Counted from the stretch's first letter, positions 35,560 through 47,014 are shown. The stretch is 64,000 nt of DNA from Delphinapterus leucas (GCF_002288925.2 NW_022098069.1:83236380-83300379), one strand, 5' to 3'. Made by a program: numbers and translations. Notes: generated by a model from the sequence alone, not told the origin.

Positions 35560-35745
35560 GATTCTAAAGGCTTTATGTAGATTTCTTCCCCGATCTTGTC
35601 AACTGCCTAATGAAATAGGGTCTATTATTGTCCCCCTCTTACTACGTGGAAATTGAGGCACAGAGAAGTTAAACTAGTCCAAGGTCCAACAACTGCTAGG
35701 CGGAGGAGCCAGGATTTGAACTTACGTTGTCTACCTCCAGAACCT
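35560..35745 (-). repeat. MIR ancient SINE
   Basis: 'gaaattgaggcacagagaag', 'actagtccaaggtccaacaa' and 'gaggagccaggatttgaac' match the MIR core order. Confidence 0.7.
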
Positions 35746-36560
35746 GCATTATTTTTTCCCCATGTGTATTTTAGTTTTAAAACTTTTCTATTGAAGTCTA
35801 ACATACATACAGAGAAGTCTAAATATTGTTGTATTTAACTTATCGATGATCACAAAGTTTAGGGTCTGTACTCTTTAAGCACTCCAGCAAGCCATGTTTG
35901 GCCTTTGATGTCAGACCCGGTTTGAATCCTGTTTCTCTTGCTGTGTAACCTTGGGTGTGTCACTCAGCTTCTCTGAATCTCATAGTTTCTTGGGTGTACC
36001 TGGCAGGCTTGTGATGATTAGAGCATGTGATAGCTCCTGGTATGTTTGGTAAATATTCAGTAAGTTATTTGACTTATTAATAATTAAGATTATAAATTGT
36101 GCTGGCTTTGTTAAGTGGACTATCTTCCGAACCTGTGAGTTGCCTTCCGGTCACTTTACAGGTACTCATGATTCGTTCTGGTGAATATATGAAGCTGAAA
36201 CGTTTGGGGGTAGAGGGGAAACCTCCCCTGTGCACTGAAAGTCCTTGATTTAAAATGTCCTGCCTGTGCCTTTTAAACATCACCAGCGTCCGGCGGTGTA
36301 AGTTAAATATCTGTCCCTTGGGGTTGGGAAGGAGCCTCTGGGGACCCTCAGCAGTTTAACGCCAGTTTCTGCCTGGTTTGCTGATGGACGGAAACTTATT
36401 GAGCTACATCGTGTTGAGTTCCAGGTGCCTCAAAGTTGCCGTGCACCCTCCAGAGGAATATATTGGGCTTCTAGGAAATTCTCTTTTAGGATTGTTTATA
36501 TCCTAAAGAATAACTCTTTTAAAAAAACAAACGACTTTTCTATTTGATTTTCCTTTTCTT

Positions 36561-36692
36561 GGTTTTTTTTTTTTTTTTTGGCTGTGCCGCGTAGCATGCG
36601 GGGTCTTAGTTCCCTGACCAGGGATCAACCCCACCCCCTCCCCTGGCAGTGGAAGCATGGAGTCTTAACCACTGGACCGCCAGGGAAGTCCC
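36561..36692 (-). mobile_element. Short tRNA-type SINE, antisense
   Basis: Poly-T, GGCTGTGCCGCGTAGCATG, CCAGGGATCAACCCC and CCGCCAGGGAAGTCC. The B-box region carries a small CCCCTCCCC insertion relative to its relatives. Confidence 0.85.
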
Positions 36693-38857
36693 GACTTTCC
36701 CTTTCTATGTAATGCACATTAGTCCATTATTTTAGGCCGCTTGTGCAGCAGTGGAAAGAGTAAGCACCTTAGTGTAGGCTCCGGGTCAGCCCCCGCAGGA
36801 CCACTTCAGTCTGCGATCCATCTGCGCCTCGGTCTTGTCTGTGATGGCGGCGTCCTCAGCTCTGGGGGTTGCTGGGGAGGTTACGTAGATCACAGATGGT
36901 GGGTGTGGACACCGAACACAGTGCCCCACGTGCAGCGTGCACCGGTGAGCAGAGGCGCTGCTTGCGTTAATTGCTAATGCCGAGGCGCCTGAGATCCAGA
37001 ATGTCCTGTGCCTTTCTTTCCACTGGTCGAATTAAAAAGAGAAAGAGACTCACAGTGGTTGGTGCTTGTGAGCCCTCTACACAAATGTCTGATTCTCATG
37101 GGAGATGTCTCATAGGTCAGCGGGTTCTCCTTTTTGTTTGGTCTAGGCTTGAGGTGAAGGCCTGAGAGAGCCACTCCTGTGGTGAGTCTGGCGGTCCCAC
37201 CAGCATCCTCACCAGGAAACGTGAAGGACCCCTGAGAGGCCTTCTGGAGGGTGACGCAGGTGTTGGAGAGAGAAGACTCAGGTGGGACCCTCCCTGCAAG
37301 ACCTTGGGCAGGTTGCTGCCTCTGGCTCAGCCCAGCCTTGTTCCCATCTGTGAGATCCTCTTCTTTCACGGGAGGGATAAGGATTTGAGGAGGTGCTTGT
37401 TGTCTGCATTAGGGCTGTAAGTAGCAAAGCTACCAAGGGGCTTTGGGGTCACAGACTTGGGCTCAGGCCCCAGCTGCTGCCACGTGAAAGTGGAGACCTG
37501 GGCAAGCTGTGTGCTTCAGTTTCCTCCTCTGTGCAGTGGGGGTAATACCTGGCGCAGAGGGCTGCTGAGGGCTCTGGCACAGAATGGCATGTTAAGAGCT
37601 TAGAACGGTGCCTGGTACTCATGAAATTGTAGTTTTATGGTGGTGCTCTGGTGTTGTCAGGACTTGCAGACCGAGTTCCTGCCCTCTGGAAACTTTGGAT
37701 CTGTGACAGATGTGCCCTCAGGTCGTGGCTGATAGAAAGGGGCCGTGTGCGCCTGACTCTTAAGCGGAAGGGTACGGCGAGCAGCGGCAGGCCTGGGTTG
37801 ACAGGAGGCTTGGCAGCGAAGATGAGCGCACCCTCCGTGGAGGATCAGGGAGAGTGGCGTTGTCCCCGTGCTGATGGGGGTGCGAGGGGGCCGCTCTCCT
37901 CCGCCGTGTCCAGAGGGGAGAGCTGGGACGAGGGAGACTGTGTATAGCACGCGCCCCGTGGGCAGGAAGGAGCCACGGGAGAGGAGAGGAGTGCAGAGGA
38001 TGTCTGCATGGACGGGCAGAGCTGTCCCTCCCTGAAGCCACCAGTGAGTGGAGTTTTCTTCCCCTGGGACCCTAACTAAATCATTTAGTTTTGGTTTCAT
38101 AAACTGTTTCTTTCATTTATGAAGACTTGGTCAAGACTTAATGCCATTACTTTTTAAGAAGGAGAAAATTAAATTGTTGCTTCAAGATGGACTTGTTTTC
38201 CAAAGCCTTATTCAGAGTCACTGGCAGAGCTGCTCTCCACTCTCTGACTCGTATTAAACTAAAGACGGGCCCCTGGGAGTGAAGGTTGTTTCAGTCTCTT
38301 GGGCACTTTTTCTCTTTGCTTCCTGCAGAACTCAGTTTTGTGGCAGGTAAGTAAAATTCAGGTGGCCTTGCTGCCTGGAATAAAAAGTCTTCGTCTTACC
38401 TGTGCGTTATGTCTTGTGTGTTTCTCTCCTGCGGACGGTGACGGCTGCTCATCATCAGACTTGGACCTGGTGCCGGGCTGTGCCTGGGTGACTCTGAGAG
38501 CCCAGGTCGCATGCTGTGGCGGCCACTGCGCAGGGGGTCGTGTGAGACTTGGGGAAACGACTGCAAAGGGAAATTTCGTTTCACTTTCCTGAGCCGTCAA
38601 GTGTTGACAGTGTTGGTCGCCGTCTAGTCTAGCAGTGGATACGGCGCACAGGGCGGTCACCGCTCACTTGCTGGGTCTGCCGTCTGCACGCACGGCTGGG
38701 AGCGCGCTGGATTTTCTTCCTCTTCTGTGACCTCCCCTGCTCACCTTGTTCTTGAAACACAACCCAGCTCTCAACAGATGTTTCTTGGATGGATTGCCCC
38801 TGAAGCCTGCCCACAACTAGAAGGTAGTTGTTAGTAATAATTAATTCAGCAAATAGA

Positions 38858-38982
38858 ATTTTTTTTTTTTTTTGGCTGCACTACGCGGCATGTGGGATCT
38901 TAGTTCCCCCACCAGGAATCGAACTTATGCCCCCTGCAGTGGAAGCGCGGAGTCTTGACCACTGGACCGCCAGGGGAGTCCC
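38858..38982 (-). mobile_element. Short tRNA-type SINE, antisense
   Basis: Poly-T, GGCTGCACTACGCGGCATG, CAGGAATCGAAC and CCGCCAGGGGAGTCC. A 9-bp duplication GCAAATAGA occurs at 38849-38857 and 38983-38991. Confidence 0.9.
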
Positions 38983-40029
38983 GCAAATAGATTTTTTAAT
39001 CCTTAACCATGCTAGGCATTTGACCAGGCAGTGGTATCCAGAAACTGTTAGCATGTGCCCGCCTGATGCTTAGTCAGGAGCCAGGGGAGAGAGATACGGA
39101 AACTGCTGTAGGTGGGGTGTGGCCGCAAGGAGCTCAGGAGGAAGGAGGGCCTGCAGCCTCCTGGGGGAGTTGAGAAATGCTTCTCAGAGGAGGTGCTGTG
39201 TCTCCTTGTGGCACACACTCCCAGATCCCCAGGGGCGCTGATGGCAGAGCTGGGGAGAGTACCTGCGGCAGTGGTGCAGGACGGCTGGGTGCTGAGAGAG
39301 GTGAGGGTGGCGGCTTGAGGCTGGTGTGGCTGGCAGGGACGGATCCAGAGGGCCCTGGGCCGGCTTGGGGAATTTAGGCTTACTCTGTCTTTAGAGAACG
39401 TGTGATTTGGAGGCAGGCCATCCGCAGCTGGTCTCCTGGCTGGCTTCCAGAGTCCACCCTGCAGCCTCTCTTGGAAGCACCCCCTTTGTGCAGCCTCCCC
39501 CTGCAGGGCCCCGTCGGAAGGCAGGTGCTCTGGCGTGTGGCTTCTGGTTTTATGGCACTGGTAGCACCAGGTGAAAGGGCTTGAGGACGGTTGGCCTTGG
39601 CCCTTGCGGAGTTTGGTCTTAGAATATGTTGCAAGGGGAAGTACTTTTTCCTTTTTAGGTTTATTTCTCCGAAGGCAGTTCTCTGAGGCTGTTCCTCAAG
39701 TTTAAGGAACTTAAGCTGGGCTTGGAACCATTGGAGGCTCCAAAGGTCCCTCAGCTTCTCCCTAGAACAGGCCCTCGGGCTTCTCTCTGTGGCCCCAAGG
39801 CAGAGGAGAGAAGACGGAGGACAAGGCCACCACCAAGCGGCTTCGGACTCTGTCCGACCTTGTTTCTTTCTTCCCTGTGCTTCCATCTTGGCGACTCAGA
39901 GGAGAAGGGGTCCTTGGGTTCACATCACACACTTGTTCCATGTTGCTGCCTATTCTAGTGTCAAAATTTCAGTTTAAATTCATGGGTTTTTTTTTTCAGG
40001 TACTTAGGCTCTTTATGTGGCTGAAGTGG

Positions 40030-40240
40030 AGGAAATTCACATTTATTGGGCACCTACTGTGTGTCAGGTACAGGTATGCCGGTGCTTCATCAAACCTCAT
40101 TTCATTTATCCTTAGCCAGCCTGTGAGGTGTATGGTATCGCCCCCTTTTACTCCTGGGGAGGAGGGAAGTTGAGGTTCAGAAAGGTTGAGCATCTCGCCA
40201 GCTAGTAAGTGGCAGGGCCAGAATTTCAGCTGGGGCTGTC
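40030..40240 (+). repeat. MIR ancient SINE
   Basis: A nearly complete MIR-like order is visible: 'atttattgggcacctactgt', 'ctcatttcatttatccttag', 'aagttgaggttcagaaaggt' and 'gctagtaagtggcagggcc'. Confidence 0.75.
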
Positions 40241-40917
40241 AGAGGGTCTCAGCTCTGCTTACTGTGAGTTTTTCCTCTTGTGTTTATGGCTTTTTGCCAG
40301 TTTGACCTGTTGGTGTGTTGATGGTATTTGGATAATTCTCATTACCTTTGACATTGTCAAAGATTAGCTCTTAACTATGTGCTAAAAATGTTTCTTACTG
40401 GATTTTCCTCTTAATTAAAAAAAAAAAAGTAGAACTTTCAAATTGGTATACAGACTTATCTTCCTGTGTCTTCCCGTCGTGAATCCTGTTGTTTCACGTC
40501 ATAGTTTGGTTCGGGAGTTTTCCCAGCGCAGGGTTCCAGAGACAGTTTGCTGTGGCCTTGCCTGGGAGGAACTCCTGGCTGGGGACTCAGGGTAGGGGCC
40601 GCAGCCCAGGAAATTCAGGGCAGTGTGAACTGCAAAAGAGTTAAGACAGGTTCCCATGTGGTGAGGTGAATGCCCAGATCCTTTCCGAGGATGAACTGAG
40701 TTTTTGCTCTGTAGGTTAGGGAAGCACTTTATTTTGTGCAATACCTTTATAATCTCATTTTTGTATTAAGCTGTAATTTTGCTTGTAGTTTTGTTTTGGT
40801 GTAGTTCTACCTTCCAAGAAAAATTGATAACCAATTAGTACGACACCATGATTAAATAATCCTTCCTTACTCACTGGGTCATATTTCAAGTTTTTATACA
40901 TAGTTCAGTCTATTTCT

Positions 40918-41129
40918 TTCTTTCTTTTTTTTTTTTTGCGGTACACGGGCCTCTCACTGTTGTGGCCTCTCCCGTTGCGGAGCACAGGCTCCGGACACGC
41001 AGGCTCAGCGGCCATGGTTCACGGTCCCAGCCGCTCTGCGGCATGTGGGATCTTCCCGGACCGGGGCACGAACCCGTGTCCGCTGCATCGGCAGGCGGAC
41101 TCTCAACCACTGCGCCACCAGGGAAGCCC
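40918..41129 (-). mobile_element. Cetacean CHR-type SINE, antisense
   Basis: A full-length minus-strand copy has a 16-bp perfect duplication AGTTCAGTCTATTTCT at 40902-40917 and 41130-41145, which indicates relatively recent insertion. It lies in TBC1D14 intron 1, antisense to the gene. Confidence 0.95.
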
Positions 41130-41222
41130 AGTTCAGTCTATTTCTGAATTCCGCAATTGAATTCCTTCTTATTTCTGTTTTTGCTCCAGTGCTGTACTGT
41201 GTGACTGGTTCCTTTCATGTCT

Positions 41223-41243
41223 GGGAGGGAGGGAGGGAGGGAG
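41223..41243. repeat. (GGGA)n microsatellite
   Basis: Five to six GGGA units lie in TBC1D14 intron 1. The run is short and could form a G-quadruplex. Confidence 0.85.
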
Positions 41244-41947
41244 ATTACCCCTCCCCCGTTTTCTGCTTTTAATGAATTTGCTTTGGCCGTGTTGACAGTG
41301 AGAGGCAGACCAGGCTTCCTGAAGGGGAGTGGGAAGCTCATTGCAAAAGCTAAAATGACGCCCGAAAGGGGGTGCTTATCGGTGTTGTTGCCAGGCTTCA
41401 GGCCTTCAGCTGTTTGCTGTTGTATGATGGCAGCTGCTAACAGCGCCTGCGGTGGGGGCGCATCTGCTGAATGCCTTTCTCATGGCGCTTTATTTCATTC
41501 TCCCAAGGCAGTCTAGTGGAGTTGGGATTAGAACCCAGGAAGGACTGAGCCCAAAGTTCCCTTGTGTATGTGGTTTCTGTTCGATGGATCAAATTTAAAG
41601 GCACCACCAGGTTTCTTTAGTTTTTGATGTTTTAAAAGGACAGGAGAAGGTAATGTAACAAACCCCAGGGTTCTCAGAGCACAGGGGACTGTGCTGTCCA
41701 GGCTGATGCGCCTCCTACCCCAGTCTTAGGCCAGAGAGCCATAGGCAGGGCCTGTGTGTTTACTGCAGGTTCATGGCCTTTATTTTTTCCTTTATTGAAC
41801 ATCCGTCTTCCCTGAGCCAGCCTTCTGACCTGGGTTTTTATAACCCCAAACTACACCATTCATCCACTACTGTGGCTTATTTTGGGGTCAGTCCTATAGA
41901 TCCCAGCTCCGTGGCTAAATAACAATGTGATCCTGGACCCATTTCTT

Positions 41948-42226
41948 TCTTTTTTTTTTTTTTGGTTGCCTTGGGTCTTTGTTGCTGCGCACGGGCATTC
42001 TCTAGTTGCGGCGAGCGGGGGCTACTCTTTGTTGTGGTGCACGGGCTTCTCATTGCGGTGGCTTCTCTTGTTGCAGAGCATGGGCTCTAGGGCGCAGGCT
42101 CAGTAGTTGTGGCACACGGGCTTAGTTGCTCCGTGGCATGTGGGATCTTCCCGGACCAGGGCTCGAACCCGTGTCCCTTGCATTGGCAGGCAGATTCTTA
42201 ACCACTGCACCACCAGGGAAGTCCCA
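41948..42226 (-). mobile_element. Long-form CHR SINE, antisense, internally shortened
   Basis: It resembles the copies at 12301 and 28309 but lacks several of the internal 'cagtagttg' modules, giving 279 bp. The duplication TGGACCCATTTCTT/TGGACCCGTTTCTT lies at 41934-41947 and 42227-42240. It is about 650 bp before exon 2. Confidence 0.92.
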
Positions 42227-42869
42227 TGGACCCGTTTCTTGACCTGAGCCTCAGTTTCTTCCATGGTAAAGGGGATAATATGCCCCGCCTTGTAGACCTG
42301 AGTAAGGTGACTAAAACATTGTGGAGACCCATGGCTAACTTGAATGTGTTTGGGGTAATCTCACTGCACATGGCATACACAGTTCATCTTCTTTTCTGTC
42401 ATGATGAAGGCGTCTCGATTTCCGTGCTGTCTCAGAACAAGTTGAACCTTGACTTATGTATGGGTTATGAATTCACATACTTTTCACAGAGGTATCCTGT
42501 TTATCATCTAAAAAAACATGGAAAACAAAACCCCTTCTCTCTGCCCGGCACAGCCCTCACACTCCCAGTGCTGTCCTGAGGATCACAGATGTGACTGGGG
42601 GCAGTGATGGGGATGATAAAGATGGTAATTTTATATATTTTTACCCTAGGTGTATCCTTTGTTTGAATTATCTCCCTGTTGTTGTATATCATGATAATAT
42701 ACGTTAAAACTCTAGCTTCTGGCCCTGAATTAAAACTTGTGTATGTAGGGCTTGTTTCAAGGATTCCTCTTTTAAAAGGGGTGTCAGAACATTTGAACGT
42801 GCGTCAGAGGAATTGCATCTTTGGCTTTTATATTCACTGTCCTGATTTCCGTTCTGGTGTTTTTTCTAG

Positions 42870-42886
42870 TTTTTCCGTGGACCAAG
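42870..42886 (+). other. TBC1D14: TBC1D14 exon 2, 5'UTR part
   Basis: Only 17 nt lie between the TTTTTTCTAG acceptor and the ATG. The start context is CCAAGATGA, with A at -3. If exon 1 ends at 32681, a short upstream frame would run through these bases and stop with a TGA overlapping the start codon. Confidence 0.8.
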
Positions 42887-43608
42887 ATGACTGATGGAAA
42901 CCTTTCCACCACTACAAATGGCGTAGCCTTGGTGGGCATTCTGGACGGTCGACCAGGAAACTGCGTTCAGAACCTGCAACCCCTGAATCTCAAGGCACCC
43001 AGATCCCTCTCGTTGCCTGAGTACGAGCCCAAGCTGAAACTTGGTGCGTTAGAAGATCGGCACAGCCTTCAATCGGTGGACTCAGGCATCCCTACCCTAG
43101 AGATCGGCAACCCGGAACCTGTCCCCTGCAGCGTGGTCCACGTGAAGAGGAAACAGTCCGAGTCGGAGATCATCCCTGAGCGAGCCTGCCAGAGCGCGTG
43201 CCCACTGCCTTCCTATGCGCCACCAGCTCCCACCAGTGCCGAGCGGGAACAGAGTGTGCGGAAGTCCTCCACGTTTCCCAGGACAGGCTATGACTCAGTG
43301 AAGCTCTACAGCCCCACCTCCAAAACCCTGAACCGCAGCGACAATGTCTCAGTCTGCAGCGTGTCCAGTCTCGGCACAGAGCTGTCAACCACGCTGTCCG
43401 TCAGCAATGAGGACATCTTGGACCTCGTGGTCACGAGCAGCTCCAGTGCCATCGTGACCCTGGAGAATGACGATGACCCACAGTTTACTGATGTCACCTT
43501 GAGCTCCATCAAGGAAACCCGTGACCTACGCCAGCAGGACTGTGTTGATGAAACTGAGGAGGGGAGGAAATTGAAAATATTGGGACCATTTAGTAACTTC
43601 TTTACAAG
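42887..43608 (+). CDS. TBC1D14: TBC1D14 first coding exon (N-terminal 240 aa)
   Basis: The ATG at 42887 opens MTDGNLSTTTNGVALVGILD and the frame runs 722 nt to the donor ACAAG|GTAATG (phase 2), giving 240 residues plus two bases of an Arg codon. It matches TBC1D14, whose human form has about 693 residues. This part precedes the TBC (Rab-GAP-like) domain, which is encoded beyond the window. TBC1D14 is known to bind RAB11 and ULK1-positive recycling endosomes and the TRAPPIII complex, and to restrain starvation-induced autophagosome formation. The TRAPP-binding region is in this N-terminal half. The visible sequence is Ser/Thr-rich and probably disordered, with KSSTFPRTGYDSVKLYSPTS at about 126-145 and an acidic ENDDDPQFTDV at 193-203. 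The upstream in-frame Met at 42821 is in the intron and is not used. Frame intact, no truncation. Confidence 0.97.
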
Positions 43609-44821
43609 GTAATGCCGTCTTTATCTCTCTAGAAGAGCCAGGTTATTCAGTTCAGACCAGTTGCGTTGTTGTTCTTGTCTGCAGTGTGTCCTGTGTTTCC
43701 TGCCCACAGAGCAGACACTGTCATACAGATAATTATGCCGTTTCCAGTAGCCCAGAGTCCTGTGGACTTGTGCGGAGGACTGGTGATTCTGCTGTTCGAT
43801 TCCTCACTGCTGGCTGTCACTTCTGTGTCCCTGTCACTCGCACAGTCTCTTGTCACTTCCTGGCCTCTGACCTGCTGTGGCTGAGGCCGACCTGTAAGTG
43901 GCCACTGTTACCAAATCAACAGCCTTTGTCAGCTTTATCCTCCGAAGGGCCCTTTATGCTGATAACTTGAGTTTCTTGGGCCAAGCAGAGGGTGCTGGCG
44001 AGGGTGATATCGGTCTTAGTAACTCCAGCCTCCGCTGGCACAACCCAGGGCTGGTGTTTCTGGGTGCCCCTGGACGCGTGCCTTGTGCTCCTGCCTGGCT
44101 GTGCTCTTTTGTTCGTGTTCTGGCCCTGGGCCTGCTTCTGAGATGTGTGCTGTCACTGCACTGCGGCCACACACGTTCCCACCTGTGTTAGGACCAGGCC
44201 ATCCACCCCACTCCCCGTGGTACCCTGTCCCCAGGCACCGAACCGGGATGCTGGCATCCCTGTGTCTCACCTTAAGCCCCGTGCAGCCCTTCCTACAGCC
44301 TCTTTTTTGTGCCCTCGTGTTTCCGTTCAACAAGTGTTTTGTGTTTGCGTCCTGGGCTCTGCCCTTGACAGGCAATACGGGAGTAATTCGGTACTGACCT
44401 TGGGTGGGCTTGCAGGCTGGGGGTGGTGGAAGTGGACATATCAGTCAGTCACATAGGCAAACGTGAACTCCCAAACTGTGGAGTGCCGCAGGGAAGGGCC
44501 GAGGGCCCTGGAGACTGTGTGCAGAAGGGCCGTCTGCTCCCCAGCAGCTCTCTGGAGGGCCTGGGCCCAGGGCCTGGCAGGTAGGAACGCCGCCGTGGTC
44601 CACCTGGCTGCCCCTGTCTGTGCCTGTAGCGGAGCCCGTGTTGGACACTTGGCGGTACGGGTGTCCCTTCGAGGTGGTGGATGTGCTGGCTTGAATCAGC
44701 CGGGGCTTCTGCGGCTGTGGGCGCGCACGTCCACTTACGGCTGCCTTGGCTCACTCGTCGTCTGACGGTGGGGTCGTCTTGGATGAGCCGAGACCAGTCC
44801 TGAGTGAGAAGCTCTCTGATG

Positions 44822-44864
44822 GCGGCTGTGGTTTTTTGTTTTTTTTTTTTGCGGCTGTGGTTTT
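44822..44864 (-). repeat. Poly-T tract between 14-bp direct repeats
   Basis: GCGGCTGTGGTTTT occurs at 44822-44835 and again at 44851-44864, separated only by TTG and a T-run. This is the structure of a retrotransposon insertion reduced to its tail. Confidence 0.7.
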
Positions 44865-45084
44865 ATGGGGCACCTCTTCTCTCTGATGCACCCGCAGACA
44901 GGTATTGTGCTACTCCCAGGAGAATTCCTGGCCCCAGAACTCAGTGACTTCACGGTTGCCTTCAGTGGGAGAAACCCAAGAACCGTGGGGGAGATCCACG
45001 ATCCTCACTGAGGCCATAGCCCTAAAACAGTGCTGCTGCAGATCAGATCTGTGTGGCTGAACTGTTCCCTTCGCTCAGATCGGT

Positions 45085-45250
45085 GTCTTCAACTTTGCTT
45101 GTTGATGAATACCGCCTGGGTGCCTGTTAAATACGGCTCTTCAGGCTCCATCCCAGAACTCCAGGATCAGAATCTCAGGGGAAGGGCTTTGGAGACAGGT
45201 TTTTAGAATCATCTGAGGTTCTTGGCAAATTTGGGAAACCTTGCTCGAAA
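45085..45250. mobile_element. MER20-like hAT MITE
   Basis: It contains 'ccgcctgggtgcctgttaaa', 'aggatcagaatctcagggg' and 'ttctgaggt'-type blocks arranged as in ancient hAT elements, running into 'aaatttgggaaaccttgctc'. Diverged. Confidence 0.5.
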
Positions 45251-45269
45251 ATGGGGGTGGCTGGGAAAC

Positions 45270-45430
45270 AGCATAGAGGAAAGAACTTAGCTTTGGAATT
45301 CAACAGATCTTCACCCACATTCTAGCTGTGTGACCTTGAACAAGTTACTTCACCTCTCTGAGCTTTCTCATCTCTAAAGTAGCATTAGTAAATAGCCTAG
45401 CACACGATGCCTATTGTGTTGTTGATTTAT
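45270..45430 (+). repeat. MIR ancient SINE
   Basis: 'ctagctgtgtgaccttgaac', 'aagttacttcacctctctga' and 'ctcatctctaaagtagc' match the tRNA-proximal and core parts of MIR. Confidence 0.75.
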
Positions 45431-46642
45431 TGATACTGTGTTTGTAGTCTTACCTGCATTGTTCCCATCGTCATTTGCTTTCTGTCTCAGCTTCATCATC
45501 TACAAAATGGGTATGATGAGGCCTACTCCTGCGGTGGTCAGGGAGACGAAGTGGGCTCACACGTGTGGACCTTAGTACGGACCCAGACAGAGTGAAGTTG
45601 CAGCGTCAGTTGCTTGTTGGGATGGTCGTGACTGCCTCTTGCTTTGTCTGCTTGCCTTTGTCTTACTGTCTGTGTTGGAGCCTCATTTCCTTTGAAAGGA
45701 AACACCATCAATTACTGCAGATTGTTTCTTGAAAATCTTTCTCGGCTTTGTGCCACAGAAATCAAATGTCTCCTCTTTGTTTATTTCTTAATTCTTATCT
45801 CCTTCCCCTCGTTTTGATGACTGTGACATTATTATTGTGAGCCATTATTAAGTACCTTTGGGAAGCAGGTGGCATATTAATGACAAGTGAATCAAGATGT
45901 GTGATATCGTGGGCCAAGTGTAGTGAATTTTTTGTCCTGGAGTCTTAAGTGTTAGAGAAGAGTTTCAGTCCATAATTCCTTTGAGAGGAAAATGGGGGGT
46001 TCTGTGCAAAAATGTCTGGAACCCACTAAACATTTTACAGGTGAGTTTATAGGCAGGGCCTGGCACACAGCAGGTACTTCGAGGACGGTGGACCGTGTGA
46101 GTTCTTGTTGAGGGCAGGGCTGCGGCTGGAGCTGGTCCTTCGTGGTTCCCAGCCCAGGCTTCTGAGTCATCCTGTGTCTCCACTCTGTCCCCTCAACCCA
46201 GCGACTCCCTTGACCCTCGTGCCTGTCTGTTGTCCTTGTCCTCACCGAGTCCACTTCTGGGTTGTAGAAAGCAGTGTGGGCGGCATTGTGGAAGGCCGGT
46301 CTAGGAGAATGGGGCTCAGAGGAAGCAGTGGAGGTGGTCAGGGAACTTGGAGCCTGAGGGAGCAGACCTGTTGGTGAACCTGACTGCTTGATGAGGGTGG
46401 CCTGGACGAGTCAGGAGCAGAGGAGCGCCAGGAGGGCTGGCTGAGCCCGGCCACTGCCCCGCGGAAGCCCAGGCCCAGCTCCGTTTGTGCCTTCGGCGCC
46501 TCCTTCACATAGGCTGCGGCAAGCACCTCCTGTGGAGACTCCACCCTGAGTTTAGAGATAGTCCTGCCCGTAAGGAGCTCCCTCCAGTGGGGGAGATGGA
46601 CACACACTGCAGGGGTGGGGGGCACGAGTCTTGACATGGGGC

Positions 46643-46699
46643 TGTGTGTGTGTGTGTGTGTGTGTGTGCGCACGCGCGTGCACGCACGCACGTGCGTGT
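46643..46699. repeat. Alternating purine-pyrimidine tract (GT)n/(GCAC)n
   Basis: A GT run turns into GCGCACGCGCGTGCACGCACGCACGTGCGTG-type sequence, alternating purine and pyrimidine throughout. Z-DNA potential is high. Confidence 0.93.
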
Positions 46700-46719
46700 T
46701 GGGGGTACCGAGGTCAGGA

Positions 46720-46915
46720 GCACTGGTTCAGGAGTTGGGCTGGCTGGGTTCCGTGTTAGCTGTCCTACTTAATAGCTGTGTGACCATGGGCAAGTTACTT
46801 CACCTCCCTGAGCCTTAAATGGGGCATAAAACTACTGTGCAAGGTTAGAGATCAAATAGGTGAAGCACCTAGCACACTTCCTGGCCCTCCGTAAGTAGTA
46901 GCTATCAGTGATTCT
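46720..46915 (+). repeat. MIR ancient SINE
   Basis: 'agctgtgtgaccatgggcaa', 'gttacttcacctccctgagc' and 'taggtgaagcacctagcaca' follow the MIR consensus order. Confidence 0.75.
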
Positions 46916-47014
46916 AACATAAATATTATCATTTCTAAAAAATATGTTTTCTAAAGCTTTCTCTAGTTCTTATCCCCATATTGTGCTTTACTTTGATCAA
47001 TCCAGGATTGAAAA

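Larger units (their letters stand above)
34061..42869 (+). other. TBC1D14: TBC1D14 intron 1
   Basis: This is the interval between the CpG island and the first coding exon, ending in TTTTTTCTAG. It contains four cetacean SINEs (36561, 38858, 40918, 41948), MIR relics at about 35560-35745 and 40030-40240, and a GGGA run at 41223-41243. The stretches 34.1-35.3, 36.7-38.8 and 42.3-42.8 kb show no element I can name and no exon. An alternative first exon here cannot be excluded. Confidence 0.7.

Noticed and set aside
42821..42886. In-frame upstream Met giving a hydrophobic, membrane-like extension of TBC1D14
   Set aside because: The extra 22 codons lie in the intron across the polypyrimidine tract and the TTTTTTCTAG acceptor; T-rich splice tracts translate as Phe/Leu/Val. 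TBC1D14 starts at 42887.
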